56,106 bases of DNA from assembly GCA_018820275.1 (NCBI GenBank), contig JAHJOO010000046.1, positions 1 through 56,106 of the forward strand, read 5' to 3'. Origin of the DNA: Alphaproteobacteria bacterium. GTDB lineage: Bacteria; Pseudomonadota; Alphaproteobacteria; Caulobacterales; Caulobacteraceae. A model generated the notes under the pieces. The model worked only from the letters and a program-made list of their open reading frames with translations. It was not told the origin of the DNA and did not search any database. Each line of letters opens with the position of its first letter. Position 1 is the first letter of the stretch. Both the position numbers and the translations under genes were made by a program. Shown here one piece after another: positions 1-7,809 of the stretch.

Positions 1-99
1 CTCACCCGTCCGCCACTAACTCCGAAGAGTTCGTTCGACTTGCATGTGTTAGGCCTGCCGCCAGCGTTCGCTCTGAGCCAGGATCAAACTCTCAGGTTG
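1..99 (-). rRNA. rrs: 16S ribosomal RNA, 5' end (partial)
   Basis: The minus strand reads the universal bacterial 16S start motif AGAGTTTGATCCTGGCTCAG at about 92-73, followed by the usual GCGAACGCTGGCGGCAGGC and ACATGCAAGTCGAACG blocks. The gene runs off the left edge of the window, so only about 100 nt of the 5' end are present. The 5' boundary is placed about 7 nt before AGAGTTTG by analogy with E. coli and is approximate. The variable region just inside fits a Brevundimonas/Caulobacter-type sequence. Confidence 0.97.
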
Positions 100-367
100 A
101 GTTGACTTCTGACCTAAGCATGGACCGTGCTAAACGGTCCTGGCATTAGTTCTACGTATTTTTGACGAGAACCACTTCGACGATCCGAAGATCATCGACA
201 TGGTTGTATCTTTTCAAAAAGACCGCAGATGTCAGTGTCGAGACGATCTCTAGGATCGTCGCTAGGACACCGCCGCCTGCGTTTCTCTTTCCAGATCAAC
301 GATTTCAAAGACCGTACCGGAGAGTTTCCGGTCCGCCGTACGATGCCCGGCGGCGGCGAGAGGCGGC

Positions 368-396
368 GATTTAGTCGCCCCGGTTTTCCGTGTCAA
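368..396 (-). promoter_or_regulatory. rRNA promoter, proximal (TTGACA-N17-TAAATC)
   Basis: On the minus strand TTGACA (396-391) is followed after exactly 17 bases by TAAATC (373-368). This is a near-consensus housekeeping sigma promoter pointing at the 16S gene about 270 nt downstream. It is the best of the promoter-like elements in the leader. Confidence 0.75.
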
Positions 397-471
397 GCGC
401 CTGTTTCCGAAGAACCAAACTCTTTTTCCGGGCCCGCCTTCCGGAAGCTCCGGGGGGCGGCGGGAGCGGCG

Positions 472-500
472 TCTCTAAAGAGGCCCGATCCCTTCGTCAA
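472..500 (-). promoter_or_regulatory. rRNA promoter, second (TTGACG-N17-TAGAGA)
   Basis: On the minus strand TTGACG (500-495) and TAGAGA (477-472) are separated by 17 bases. Its position about 104 bp upstream of the proximal promoter and its identical spacer suggest a tandem rRNA promoter. Confidence 0.55.
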
Positions 501-620
501 CCGATCTTTCAGACTTTTTCGGAGAGGCTCCACCGGAGTGAAACCAGGCCGCAAAGGGCCCCGCCGGGAGAAGTAACCCTCCCCCGCTGGGACGATCTGA
601 CGATTCGATCGAAGGCGCGG

Positions 621-649
621 AAACTAACCGAAGCTTTCGACGTTGGCAA
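621..649 (-). promoter_or_regulatory. rRNA promoter, third (TTGCCA-N17-TAGTTT)
   Basis: On the minus strand TTGCCA (649-644) and TAGTTT (626-621) are separated by 17 bases. It is a plausible further tandem rRNA promoter, with a weaker -10 than the proximal one. Confidence 0.45.
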
Positions 650-705
650 GGCCCTTTCGGCCCCCGCGTCCCGTCCGTGTCCGGCTCGTTTCCGAGCGAG
701 GCGGC

Positions 706-734
706 GATATAGGCGGCGGCTTTTTCCGCCGCAA
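706..734 (-). promoter_or_regulatory. possible distal rRNA promoter (TTGCGG-N17-TATATC)
   Basis: On the minus strand TTGCGG (734-729) and TATATC (711-706) again have a 17-base spacer. The -35 match is poor and the -10 match is good. It lies just beyond the 3' end of the CBS gene, on the same strand, so it could start rRNA transcription independently of that gene. Confidence 0.35.
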
Positions 735-788
735 GCCGATTCCGCACAAAGCCGCGACTTTCTTGAGAGCGCCGCTCGCCGAGCGGCG

Positions 789-1217
789 TCAACCGGCCGC
801 GATATAGGTCCGCAGGCTCTCGGCTTCGCGCGTGGCCTCGTCGATCTGGCACTTCACCACGTCGCCGATCGAGATCACGCCGGTCAGACGGCCGTCGGCC
901 AGGATCGGCAGGTGGCGGATCCGCCGGTCGGTCATGCGCGCCATCAGGTGCCCGACCGTTTCCGACGGCCCGGCGAACACGACGTCGGCCGTCATATGCT
1001 CCGACACCGGCCGCGAGAGCGCCTCCGCGCCCCCTCGGGCGACCGCGCTCACGACGTCCCGCTCCGAGATGACGCCCACCACCTTGTCGCCGCTGCACAC
1101 CACCAGGGCGCCCACGCGCCGCGCGTCCAGCTGGGCGCAGGCCACGGAGAGGGCGTCGCCCGGGGCCACGGAAAAGACGTCGCCGCCCTTCTGCTTGAGG
1201 ATTTCGGTGACGAGCAT
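789..1217 (-). CDS. CBS-domain protein
   Basis: A 142-residue protein made of two CBS domains (about residues 8-62 and 73-128), forming a single Bateman module with no attached enzyme or transporter domain. The repeats VVGVISERDVV and LTGVISIGDVV are the typical end of each CBS unit. Stand-alone CBS pairs bind adenine nucleotides and act as energy sensors, often by partner binding; the ligand here is unknown. A strong ribosome site (GGGAGG) precedes the ATG. The gene points toward the rRNA operon, with the rRNA promoters beginning just past its stop codon. Confidence 0.9.
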   Translation of the reverse strand: MLVTEILKQKGGDVFSVAPGDALSVACAQLDARRVGALVVCSGDKVVGVISERDVVSAVARGGAEALSRPVSEHMTADVVFAGPSETVGHLMARMTDRRIRHLPILADGRLTGVISIGDVVKCQIDEATREAESLRTYIAAG

Positions 1218-1276
1218 GGCGGTCCTCCCTTCAGGTCACGGCCGTGGGCCAGCGCCCCGCCGCGGACCGGGGCCGC

Positions 1277-1948
1277 TCACCCCTGACTGTCGCCCGGTTC
1301 CGCCCCAGGCGCAATGCGGACGACTCGCGGCGGGAACAGGTGCCCCAGCACCCCCACCCCCAGCAGTCCGACGACGAAGCCGGCGGCGTGCGCCTCCCAG
1401 GCGATTCGCGCGCCCATGCCCGACGCGGAGAGGCCGATCAGCCCCACGGCGAGGTTCAGCCCCATCCACATGGCCGACATCGTCAGCACCCGCCGATGCA
1501 GAAGCGGCAGCACGAACCCCGGCCCGACGATCCGCGTCGATGCCCCGATCAGGCCGAACACCGCGCCGGACGCGCCCACCACCGGATCCAGCCCCTGCGG
1601 ATGCATCAGGACATAGCCGATGGCCGACAGAATTCCGCACGCCGTATAGAAGAGTGCAAACGCCGCTGCGCCGGACGCGCCGCGCAGCATCCGCGCCAAC
1701 GGCGTGGCGAAGGCCAGCGCCCCGACGGCATTCATGACGGCGTGCGCCCAGTCCCCGTGCAGGAACATGGAGGTGGCCAGGCCCGTCCAGTCTCCGTCCA
1801 CCACGCGTCGGGGGAACAGGGCCATGGACAGCCCCATGTCCGGCAGCCGCTCCTGAAAGAAGAACAGGGCCGGCATCGACGCCGCCAGCAGCAGGACGAT
1901 CAGGGGCGCTTTCAGCGCGGGCTCTCGGGACGGGACGGGTTCGGTCAT
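1277..1948 (-). CDS. rhomboid-family intramembrane serine protease
   Basis: A polytopic membrane protein of 223 residues. The family signature is the GASGAVFGLIG segment, whose second-glycine-flanked serine is the catalytic nucleophile, and the late AHAAGFVVG helix, which supplies the catalytic histidine. The HGDWAHAVMNAVGALAF segment matches the conserved second helix with its H-x-x-x-N pattern. These enzymes cut single-pass membrane proteins within the bilayer. An in-frame ATG exists at 2068, but using it would run through the CtrA-like box and onto the hfaA start, so the ATG at 1948 behind an AGGGG site is preferred. Natural substrate unknown. Confidence 0.85.
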   Translation of the reverse strand: MTEPVPSREPALKAPLIVLLLAASMPALFFFQERLPDMGLSMALFPRRVVDGDWTGLATSMFLHGDWAHAVMNAVGALAFATPLARMLRGASGAAAFALFYTACGILSAIGYVLMHPQGLDPVVGASGAVFGLIGASTRIVGPGFVLPLLHRRVLTMSAMWMGLNLAVGLIGLSASGMGARIAWEAHAAGFVVGLLGVGVLGHLFPPRVVRIAPGAEPGDSQG

Positions 1949-1986
1949 CAACCCCTGAACGCACGACGGCGCGGCGGGAATCGCCA

Positions 1987-2001
1987 CTAAGCCGTCATTA
2001 A
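1987..2001 (+). promoter_or_regulatory. CtrA-like binding box upstream of hfaA
   Basis: The sequence CTAA-N7-TTAA matches the CtrA consensus TTAA-N7-TTAA with one mismatch. It sits 66 bp upstream of the hfaA start codon. In Caulobacter the hfa operon is known to be cell-cycle controlled and CtrA-dependent, so the site fits; that it is used here is inference. Confidence 0.55.
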
Positions 2002-2066
2002 GGTCTCCATCCCATTTTGGCACGTGACTTGCTGGTTCGTTCGGCGAGGTCGCGTGGAGCGTGGGC

Positions 2067-2507
2067 ATGAAGTGGACATTGACCGGCGCGGGACTTCTGG
2101 CCGGGGCCCTCGGGGCGTTGGCCGCGCCCGACGCGGCGCTGGCGCAGTCCCAGGGCTATGGCGGCACGGGCCAGCTGCAGGCCGGCTACGGCGGCTCGCG
2201 CTACACCACGGCGCGGCCCGTCAGCGGCACGACGCGCGACGCGAATCACAACCGCCTGATCGTCAACGGCCTCATCCAGACCGGCGTGGGTTCCTATTCC
2301 AGCTCCAGCGGCGGGGCCTCGGCGACGGGATCGTGGGGCCTCGGCGGCGACGGCCGCACGACGATCGGAGGCTCCACCGCGATCGGCAACCAGCTGAACG
2401 TCGTGGTCCAGGGCAACAACAACACCGTCATCGTCAACTCGACCCAGACCAACACCGGCGACGTGCGGGCCGGGACCTCGCTCAACGGAACGTTGGACCT
2501 GCCATGA
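2067..2507 (+). CDS. hfaA: holdfast-anchoring protein HfaA (curli-like)
   Basis: A 146-residue secreted protein with a signal peptide ending near ALAAPDAALAQ. The mature part is rich in Gly, Ser, Asn and Thr, and the segment VVQGNNNTVIVNSTQTNTG resembles curlin-type N/Q-rich strands. In Caulobacter HfaA is a surface amyloid-like protein that fixes the polysaccharide holdfast to the stalked pole together with HfaB and HfaD. Identification rests on this composition and on the hfaA-hfaB-hfaD order. A GTG lies 6 nt upstream in frame, but the GGAG ribosome site is correctly spaced only for the ATG at 2067. The stop overlaps the hfaB start (ATGA). Confidence 0.88.
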   Translation: MKWTLTGAGLLAGALGALAAPDAALAQSQGYGGTGQLQAGYGGSRYTTARPVSGTTRDANHNRLIVNGLIQTGVGSYSSSSGGASATGSWGLGGDGRTTIGGSTAIGNQLNVVVQGNNNTVIVNSTQTNTGDVRAGTSLNGTLDLP

Positions 2508-3511
2508 GCCCCCTGCTGCGCCGCCTGCGCATCCTCGGAACCGTCGGCTCGGCGGCGGCGCTGCTCGGCGGCTGCATCGCGCCGGTCGCCGGCGGCGACG
2601 GCCGCTATGCCCAGCCGATCGGCAATGCGCCGGTGACGGCCAATCCGACGCCGTACTCGACCGCCCTGTACTGCCTCGCCGACTACGCCCGGCGCTACGA
2701 CCTGCCCTCGCCGCGCATCGCGGTGGGCCGGATCAGCGACTACACGGGCACCGTGTCCGCCGACGGCGGCCGCCAGATCACCGGCGGTGCTTCGCTGATG
2801 GCCTATTCGGCGCTCGCCAAGTCGGGTGCCCAGATCGTGGAGCGCTACGACACGTCGGTGTCGGAGCTGGAACTGCGCTACGCCAACAACAAGCTGATCG
2901 GCGATCCGGGCCGCGAGGGCGAAGACGTGGCCTATCGCCAGATCCTGGCCGGCCAGGTGCCCGGTTCCGACTTCTACATCGTCGGCGGCATCACCGAGGT
3001 GAACTACAACATCCGTTCGGCGGGCTGGGACATCCTGGGCGGAGAGGCCGACACCAACACGCCGCTGTCGGGCACCTTCTCCGGCCGCTACTATGTGATG
3101 AACGTCGCCATCGACCTGCGCATGGTCCAGACGACCACGCTCGAGGTCGTCGACGTCGTTTCCTACCAGAAGCAGATCATCGGCCGGGAGATCTCGGTCG
3201 GGGTGTTCGACTTCCTGAACGGCAACGTCTTCGACATCGGCGGGGGCGAAGGCGGCTTCGAGCCAGTCCAGCTGGCCGTGCGCGCCCTCGTCGAGCGCGC
3301 CACTGTCGAGTTCATGGCCAATCTCTACGGCGCGCCGGGGCCGGAGATCTGCCTCGACACCCGCAACGAGCTGCTGCGCGACACCTACGGGCCCACGGGG
3401 GGCTATTACCCGGCGTACCCCAACACGGACACCAACAATGGCCAGACCCGCGCTGATCCGACTCGCTGGCATGATCGCCGCGACGGCGACGTGCGTCGCA
3501 GCCGGTACTGA
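2504..3511 (+). CDS. hfaB: holdfast-anchoring protein HfaB, CsgG-family lipoprotein
   Basis: A 335-residue protein with a lipoprotein signal (lipobox LGGC, cysteine near residue 23) followed by a CsgG-like domain: RIAVGRISDYTG near residue 72, a DFYIVGGITEVNYN strand in the middle and a long VQLAVRALVERATVEFM helix late. CsgG proteins form the outer-membrane pore that exports curli; HfaB is the corresponding secretion factor for HfaA and HfaD in Caulobacter. It is translationally coupled to hfaA. Its last 24 codons overlap the hfaD start in another frame, and this tail is rich in Asp, Arg and Asn and unlike the rest of the protein. Confidence 0.92.
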   Translation: MSPLLRRLRILGTVGSAAALLGGCIAPVAGGDGRYAQPIGNAPVTANPTPYSTALYCLADYARRYDLPSPRIAVGRISDYTGTVSADGGRQITGGASLMAYSALAKSGAQIVERYDTSVSELELRYANNKLIGDPGREGEDVAYRQILAGQVPGSDFYIVGGITEVNYNIRSAGWDILGGEADTNTPLSGTFSGRYYVMNVAIDLRMVQTTTLEVVDVVSYQKQIIGREISVGVFDFLNGNVFDIGGGEGGFEPVQLAVRALVERATVEFMANLYGAPGPEICLDTRNELLRDTYGPTGGYYPAYPNTDTNNGQTRADPTRWHDRRDGDVRRSRY

Positions 3512-4688
3512 GGCCCAGGCCCAGGATCCCGACGCGCCGATCGTCCTGAACCGCCAGTTCCAGGGCGGCGACGTCGCCGCGCGCCAGACGGTGATCGCCA
3601 CCGACGCCGACGACCAGGTCACCGTCTCCACCTCCGCGACCGGCAACACCCTGTCGGGCGCGGTCGAGACCGGCCATCTGACGGTGGATTCGGAGCAGGC
3701 GCTGCAGGGCGACGTCGCGGCGGAGACCACGCTGGTCCTGAACGGCGACACCGACGGCTACGTCACCGCCGTCACCCAGGCCAACGGCAACTATCTGGCC
3801 GGCGGCGCCTACGGCGGCGACCTGACGCTGGACGCGACCCAGTCGGTCGGGGCGACGCGCATCGAGGCCGTGTCCGACCTCTCGGGCGGCACCGCCCGCC
3901 TGATCGAGGGCGGCCGGATCGAGACCTCGGCCACCGCCAACACCGTCGCGCTGGCGGCCCGGGACGGCCACATCGACGGCGCGATCCGGCAGGACACGGC
4001 CGCCACCCTGTTCTCCTCGAACTATGTGGCGGTCCAGTACGCCCCCGGCGAGACCGAGGTCACCAGTCAGGCGCTCGGCAACGTCGCGGCCTACACGGGC
4101 ACGGCACCCGCCAGCCAGGAGCTTCGTCTCACGCAGTCGAACACGGGCGCCCTCGTGCAGGCGGGGACCAGCGCCAACGCCGGCAATGCCTGGGATCTGG
4201 CCGGGCGGGCCCGCGCCGGCGGCAACCAGGGCGTTTTCGCCAACGCCGGCGGGTCGTCGGTTGTGGAGGCGCAGCAGGACAACGCGGCGCAGGTCTGGGC
4301 CGAGTCCATCGTCACCAGCTACGACTACGGCCGCGCCACCAGCCATGCGCAGGCGTCGGGGAATACCTTGTCGGTGGGCAATGAGGACATCTACGTCCGC
4401 ATCGACAACACCCAGTTCAACTCTGGCGGGGTCCAGGCCGACGCCAGCTTCGCGGGTGCCTACGGCTATGACGCCTACGTCGGTGCCGACGCCGTCGGCA
4501 ACAGCGTCACCGGCTACGCCTGCGCCGAGTGCGGGGCCACGCTGCAGGCGGACAATGACCAGACCAACAGCGGCGACGTCTCCGCGACGGCGCGCACGAC
4601 CGTGTCCGGCGACGGCCGCGCGGTGATCACCGGCACGAACGCGGTCGGCAACGCGGCGAACTTCTACGTCACCCGTCCCGGAAACTGA
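3438..4688 (+). CDS. hfaD: holdfast-anchor protein HfaD
   Basis: A 416-residue secreted protein with a signal peptide ending near GTEAQAQ, then a long run of imperfect strand-like repeats rich in Ala, Gly, Asn, Thr and Gln with recurring ATGNTLSG, AQASGNTLSV and AVGNSVTG motifs. This is typical of HfaD, the large adhesin of the Caulobacter holdfast anchor, which needs HfaB for surface display. The chosen ATG gives a complete signal peptide but overlaps hfaB by 74 nt; an internal ATG 11 codons later would still overlap. It is the last gene of the operon. Two cysteines (ACAEC) near the C-terminus could form a disulfide. Confidence 0.88.
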   Translation: MARPALIRLAGMIAATATCVAAGTEAQAQDPDAPIVLNRQFQGGDVAARQTVIATDADDQVTVSTSATGNTLSGAVETGHLTVDSEQALQGDVAAETTLVLNGDTDGYVTAVTQANGNYLAGGAYGGDLTLDATQSVGATRIEAVSDLSGGTARLIEGGRIETSATANTVALAARDGHIDGAIRQDTAATLFSSNYVAVQYAPGETEVTSQALGNVAAYTGTAPASQELRLTQSNTGALVQAGTSANAGNAWDLAGRARAGGNQGVFANAGGSSVVEAQQDNAAQVWAESIVTSYDYGRATSHAQASGNTLSVGNEDIYVRIDNTQFNSGGVQADASFAGAYGYDAYVGADAVGNSVTGYACAECGATLQADNDQTNSGDVSATARTTVSGDGRAVITGTNAVGNAANFYVTRPGN

Positions 4689-4804
4689 CGGGATTGTAAC
4701 TTGTGAGGCGGAACCGGGGCGGGCATCCGTGCGACGACCCGCGCCCTTGCGCGACCCCATGCGGCGTCCGACTGTCGCCGCCCCGTCTCCGGAGCTGACC
4801 GTTC

Positions 4805-7693
4805 ATGCGTTCCCCCCGCCGTATCCTGCTGCTCGCCGTCTCGTCGCTGGCGCTCGCCACCGCCCTGCCCGCCGTCGTCATGGCGCAGGAGGCCACGCCC
4901 GCGGCGTCCGCGTCGAGCGTGCAGCCGTCCGATCCCTGGCCCCAGGCGGCCAGCGACCTGCCGGCGGCGGAAAACGTGCGCTTCGGCCAGCTGCCGAACG
5001 GCCTGCGCTACGCCATCATGCGCAACGCCTCGCCCCCGGGGCAGGCCTCGATCCGCGTCCGCATCGATGCCGGCTCGCTGATGGAGCGCGAGGACCAGCT
5101 GGGTCTGGCCCACTTCATGGAGCACATGGCCTTCAACGGCTCGACCGAGGTGCCCGAGGGCGACCTGACCAAGCGGCTGGAACGTCTGGGCCTGGCCTTC
5201 GGGGCCGACACCAACGCCTCCACCGGCTTCGACCAGACCATCTACCAACTGGACCTGCCGCGCACCGACGACGCCACGGTCGACGAGAGCCTGTTCATCC
5301 TGCGCCAGATGCTGGGCGAGGCCCTGCTGGAGACGGCCGCCATCGACCGCGAGCGCGGTATCGTCCTGTCGGAGGAGCGCACCCGCGCCAGCCCCGGCCT
5401 GCGCGCCCTCGTGGCCCAGCTGGAGTTCCTGATGCCGGGCCAGCTGGTGCCCAAGCGCCTGCCGATCGGCTCCACCTCGGTGCTGGCCAACGCCCCGCGC
5501 GAGCGTTTCGTGGAGTTCTACGAGGCCTATTACCGGCCCGAGCGCGCCACCGTCGTGGTGGTCGGCGACTTCGACGTCGACGCCATGGAAGCCAAGGTCG
5601 TCTCGACCTTCGGCGACTGGACCGGCAGCAGCGCCCAAGGGGCCGAACCGGTGATCGGCGAGGTCCAGCCGCGGGGTCGCGAAGCGGGTCTCTACGTCGA
5701 GGCCGGCCTGACGCCGTCGATCCAGATCGCTTGGATCTCGTCGCCCGACACCCGCGCCGACACCCAGGCCCTGCGCCGCGAGAACGTCGTGCGCGGTCTG
5801 GGCCTGTCCGTGCTGAACCGCCGTCTCGGCGTGATCGGCCGCGGGGCCGAGCCGCCCTTCATCAGCGCCGCGGCTGGCCGCTCGAACCTGTTCGACTCGG
5901 TGCTTCTGGCCAATGTCTCGGCCAACTATGACGGCGACGCCTGGCAGCCGGCCCTGACCGCCATCGAGCAGGAGACCCGCCGTATCGTCCAGTTCGGCGT
6001 CAGCCAGGCCGAGCTGGACCGCGAGATCACCGAGCTGCGCACGGCCCTGACCAATGCCGCCGAGGGTGCCGCGACCCGCCGCACCCCGGCGCTGGCCAAC
6101 GGCATCGTCGGCGCCGTGAACGAGGATCAGGTCTTCACCTCGCCCGCGACCGATCTGGCAACCTTCGAGGCCGCCGTGGCCGGCCTGACCGCCGCCGACG
6201 TCAACGCCGTGCTGAAGACCACCTTCACCGGTGGCGGACCGCTGGTGTTCATGTCCGGTCCGACCGCCGTCGACGGCGGCGAGGCGGCCCTTCTGGACGC
6301 CCTGACGACCTCCGAGGCCGTCGCCGTGACCGCGCCGGAAGCCACCGCCGCCCTGGCCTGGGATTACGCCGACTTCGGTGCCGCCGGAACGGTCGCCGAG
6401 CGCACCGTGGTCGCGGACGTCGACGCGACCTTCATCACCTTCGACAACGGCGTGCGCCTGACCATCAAGCCGACCGAGTTCCGCGACGAACAGGTCCTGG
6501 TGTCCGTCCGCATCGGCCAGGGCCTGCTGGAGCTGCCGACCGACCGGACCCTGCCGATCCTCGCCTTGGGTCCCGTCTTCGCCGAAGGCGGCCTTGGCCG
6601 CCTGACCGCCCAGCAGCTGGAAGAGGTTCTGTCCGGCAAGACCTATCGCGCCAGCCTGTCCGCCGGCGAGGACGCCTTCGTCCTGTCGGGCGCGACCAAG
6701 CCGGCCGATCTGGACGTGCAGATGCAGGTGCTCGCCGCCTATGTGACCGACGCCGGCTGGCGTCCGGAGCCGTTCGAGCGGACCCGGGCCCAGTTCCGCG
6801 CCGCCCTGCCGACGCTCGAGGCCACCACCCAGGGCGTCTTCGCCCGCGAGGCCACCAGCCGGCTTCGCCCCGGCGACGCCCGCTTCGCCTTCCCGACGCT
6901 GGAGAATGTGGCGGCGTGGTCGATCGACGACCTGAAGGCGGCCGTCGCCCCGGCGCTGGCTACCGGTCCGATCGAGATCATCATCGTCGGCGACGTCGAC
7001 GTCGACGCGGCCATCGCCTCGGTCGCCTCGACCTTCGGCGCCCTGCCGGCCCGCGCGGCGGCCACCCCGCCGTCGGCGGCCCAGCTGTCCGCCCGCTTCC
7101 CCGCCGGCGTCTCCACGCCGCTGGACTTCAAGCACGGCGGCCGCCCGGACCAGGCGCTGGGCTTCGTGGCCTGGCCCGCGGTCGACAACTTCACCGACAC
7201 CCGCGAAGCCCGGGTGGTCCGGCTGCTGGCCGACGTCCTGCGGCTGCGCCTGATCGAGGAGCTGCGCGAGGGGCAGGCCGTGACCTATTCCCCGAACGTC
7301 GGGGCCCAGGCTTCGGGCAATTTCGAAGGCTACGGCTACGTCTCGGCCGCCATCGAAGCCCCGCCGGAGAAGCTGGCCGGCTTCTTCGCCGACGTGGACC
7401 GCATCGCCGCCTCGCTGGGCACGGACCCGATCACCGAGGACGAGCTGGAACGCGCCCGTCGCCCGCGCGTCGAGGCCCTGCGTCGCAGCCGGGCGACCAA
7501 TGAGTTCTGGATCTCCGAACTGTCGGAGGCCCAGACCGACCCCAACCGCCTGCCGGCCCTGCGCTCGGCCGAGTCGGATCTCGAGGCGATCACCGCCGCC
7601 GAGGTCCAGGCGGCGGCGGCGAAATACCTGAGCCCCTCGTCCGCCTACCGCATCACCGTGACGCCCCGCGCCGCCGCCCCGTCGGCCGAGTGA
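4805..7693 (+). CDS. M16-family zinc metallopeptidase, periplasmic
   Basis: A 962-residue protein with a signal peptide (cleavage near VVMAQ) and two tandem M16 halves. The first half carries the inverted zinc motif HFMEH (His103, Glu106, His107), and Glu183 in DRERGIVLSE sits 76 residues further on, as expected for the third ligand. The second half (from about residue 540) has no HxxEH and should be the inactive clamshell partner. Full-length two-domain M16 proteins of about 950 residues are common in Caulobacterales and are thought to degrade peptides in the periplasm. Spaced 116 bp from hfaD, so probably a separate transcript. Confidence 0.93.
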   Translation: MRSPRRILLLAVSSLALATALPAVVMAQEATPAASASSVQPSDPWPQAASDLPAAENVRFGQLPNGLRYAIMRNASPPGQASIRVRIDAGSLMEREDQLGLAHFMEHMAFNGSTEVPEGDLTKRLERLGLAFGADTNASTGFDQTIYQLDLPRTDDATVDESLFILRQMLGEALLETAAIDRERGIVLSEERTRASPGLRALVAQLEFLMPGQLVPKRLPIGSTSVLANAPRERFVEFYEAYYRPERATVVVVGDFDVDAMEAKVVSTFGDWTGSSAQGAEPVIGEVQPRGREAGLYVEAGLTPSIQIAWISSPDTRADTQALRRENVVRGLGLSVLNRRLGVIGRGAEPPFISAAAGRSNLFDSVLLANVSANYDGDAWQPALTAIEQETRRIVQFGVSQAELDREITELRTALTNAAEGAATRRTPALANGIVGAVNEDQVFTSPATDLATFEAAVAGLTAADVNAVLKTTFTGGGPLVFMSGPTAVDGGEAALLDALTTSEAVAVTAPEATAALAWDYADFGAAGTVAERTVVADVDATFITFDNGVRLTIKPTEFRDEQVLVSVRIGQGLLELPTDRTLPILALGPVFAEGGLGRLTAQQLEEVLSGKTYRASLSAGEDAFVLSGATKPADLDVQMQVLAAYVTDAGWRPEPFERTRAQFRAALPTLEATTQGVFAREATSRLRPGDARFAFPTLENVAAWSIDDLKAAVAPALATGPIEIIIVGDVDVDAAIASVASTFGALPARAAATPPSAAQLSARFPAGVSTPLDFKHGGRPDQALGFVAWPAVDNFTDTREARVVRLLADVLRLRLIEELREGQAVTYSPNVGAQASGNFEGYGYVSAAIEAPPEKLAGFFADVDRIAASLGTDPITEDELERARRPRVEALRRSRATNEFWISELSEAQTDPNRLPALRSAESDLEAITAAEVQAAAAKYLSPSSAYRITVTPRAAAPSAE

Positions 7694-7703
7694 GACGAAA
7701 AAA

Positions 7704-7730
7704 GGCCCCGGCGCTCTCGCGGCCGGGGCC
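7704..7730 (-). terminator. intrinsic terminator between convergent genes
   Basis: A 9-bp perfect stem GGCCCCGGC/GCCGGGGCC with a 9-base loop. On the minus strand it is followed by six T residues (7703-7698), so it is a classical terminator for the proline-rich gene at 7810. On the plus strand only a CT-rich tract follows, so it may also stop the M16 transcript less efficiently. Confidence 0.8.
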
Positions 7731-7809
7731 AGTCTCTCTCAGGATCGTCGACGGAGCGACGAACCCGCAATCTGCATCAAACCGCCTGACGGGCGGGTGA
7801 ACAGCGTCG

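Larger units (their letters stand above)
100..788 (-). other. rRNA operon leader and promoter region, no protein gene
   Basis: This stretch of nearly 700 bases separates the 16S gene from the CBS-domain gene. I see no convincing protein gene. It is less GC-rich near the 16S end (about 100-330), as expected of an rRNA leader with processing stems and antitermination signals. Upstream it contains up to four minus-strand promoter-like elements, listed separately. A T-rich element on the minus strand near 226-213 (CTTTTTGAAAAG) could be part of a boxA-like antitermination signal, but this is weak. Confidence 0.75.

Noticed and set aside
4664..7135. Long minus-strand open frame (over 800 codons) opposite the M16 gene
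   Set aside because: It is rich in Gly, Arg and Gln with no recognisable motif, and mirrors the clearly coding M16 protease. Such antisense frames are expected in very GC-rich coding DNA.
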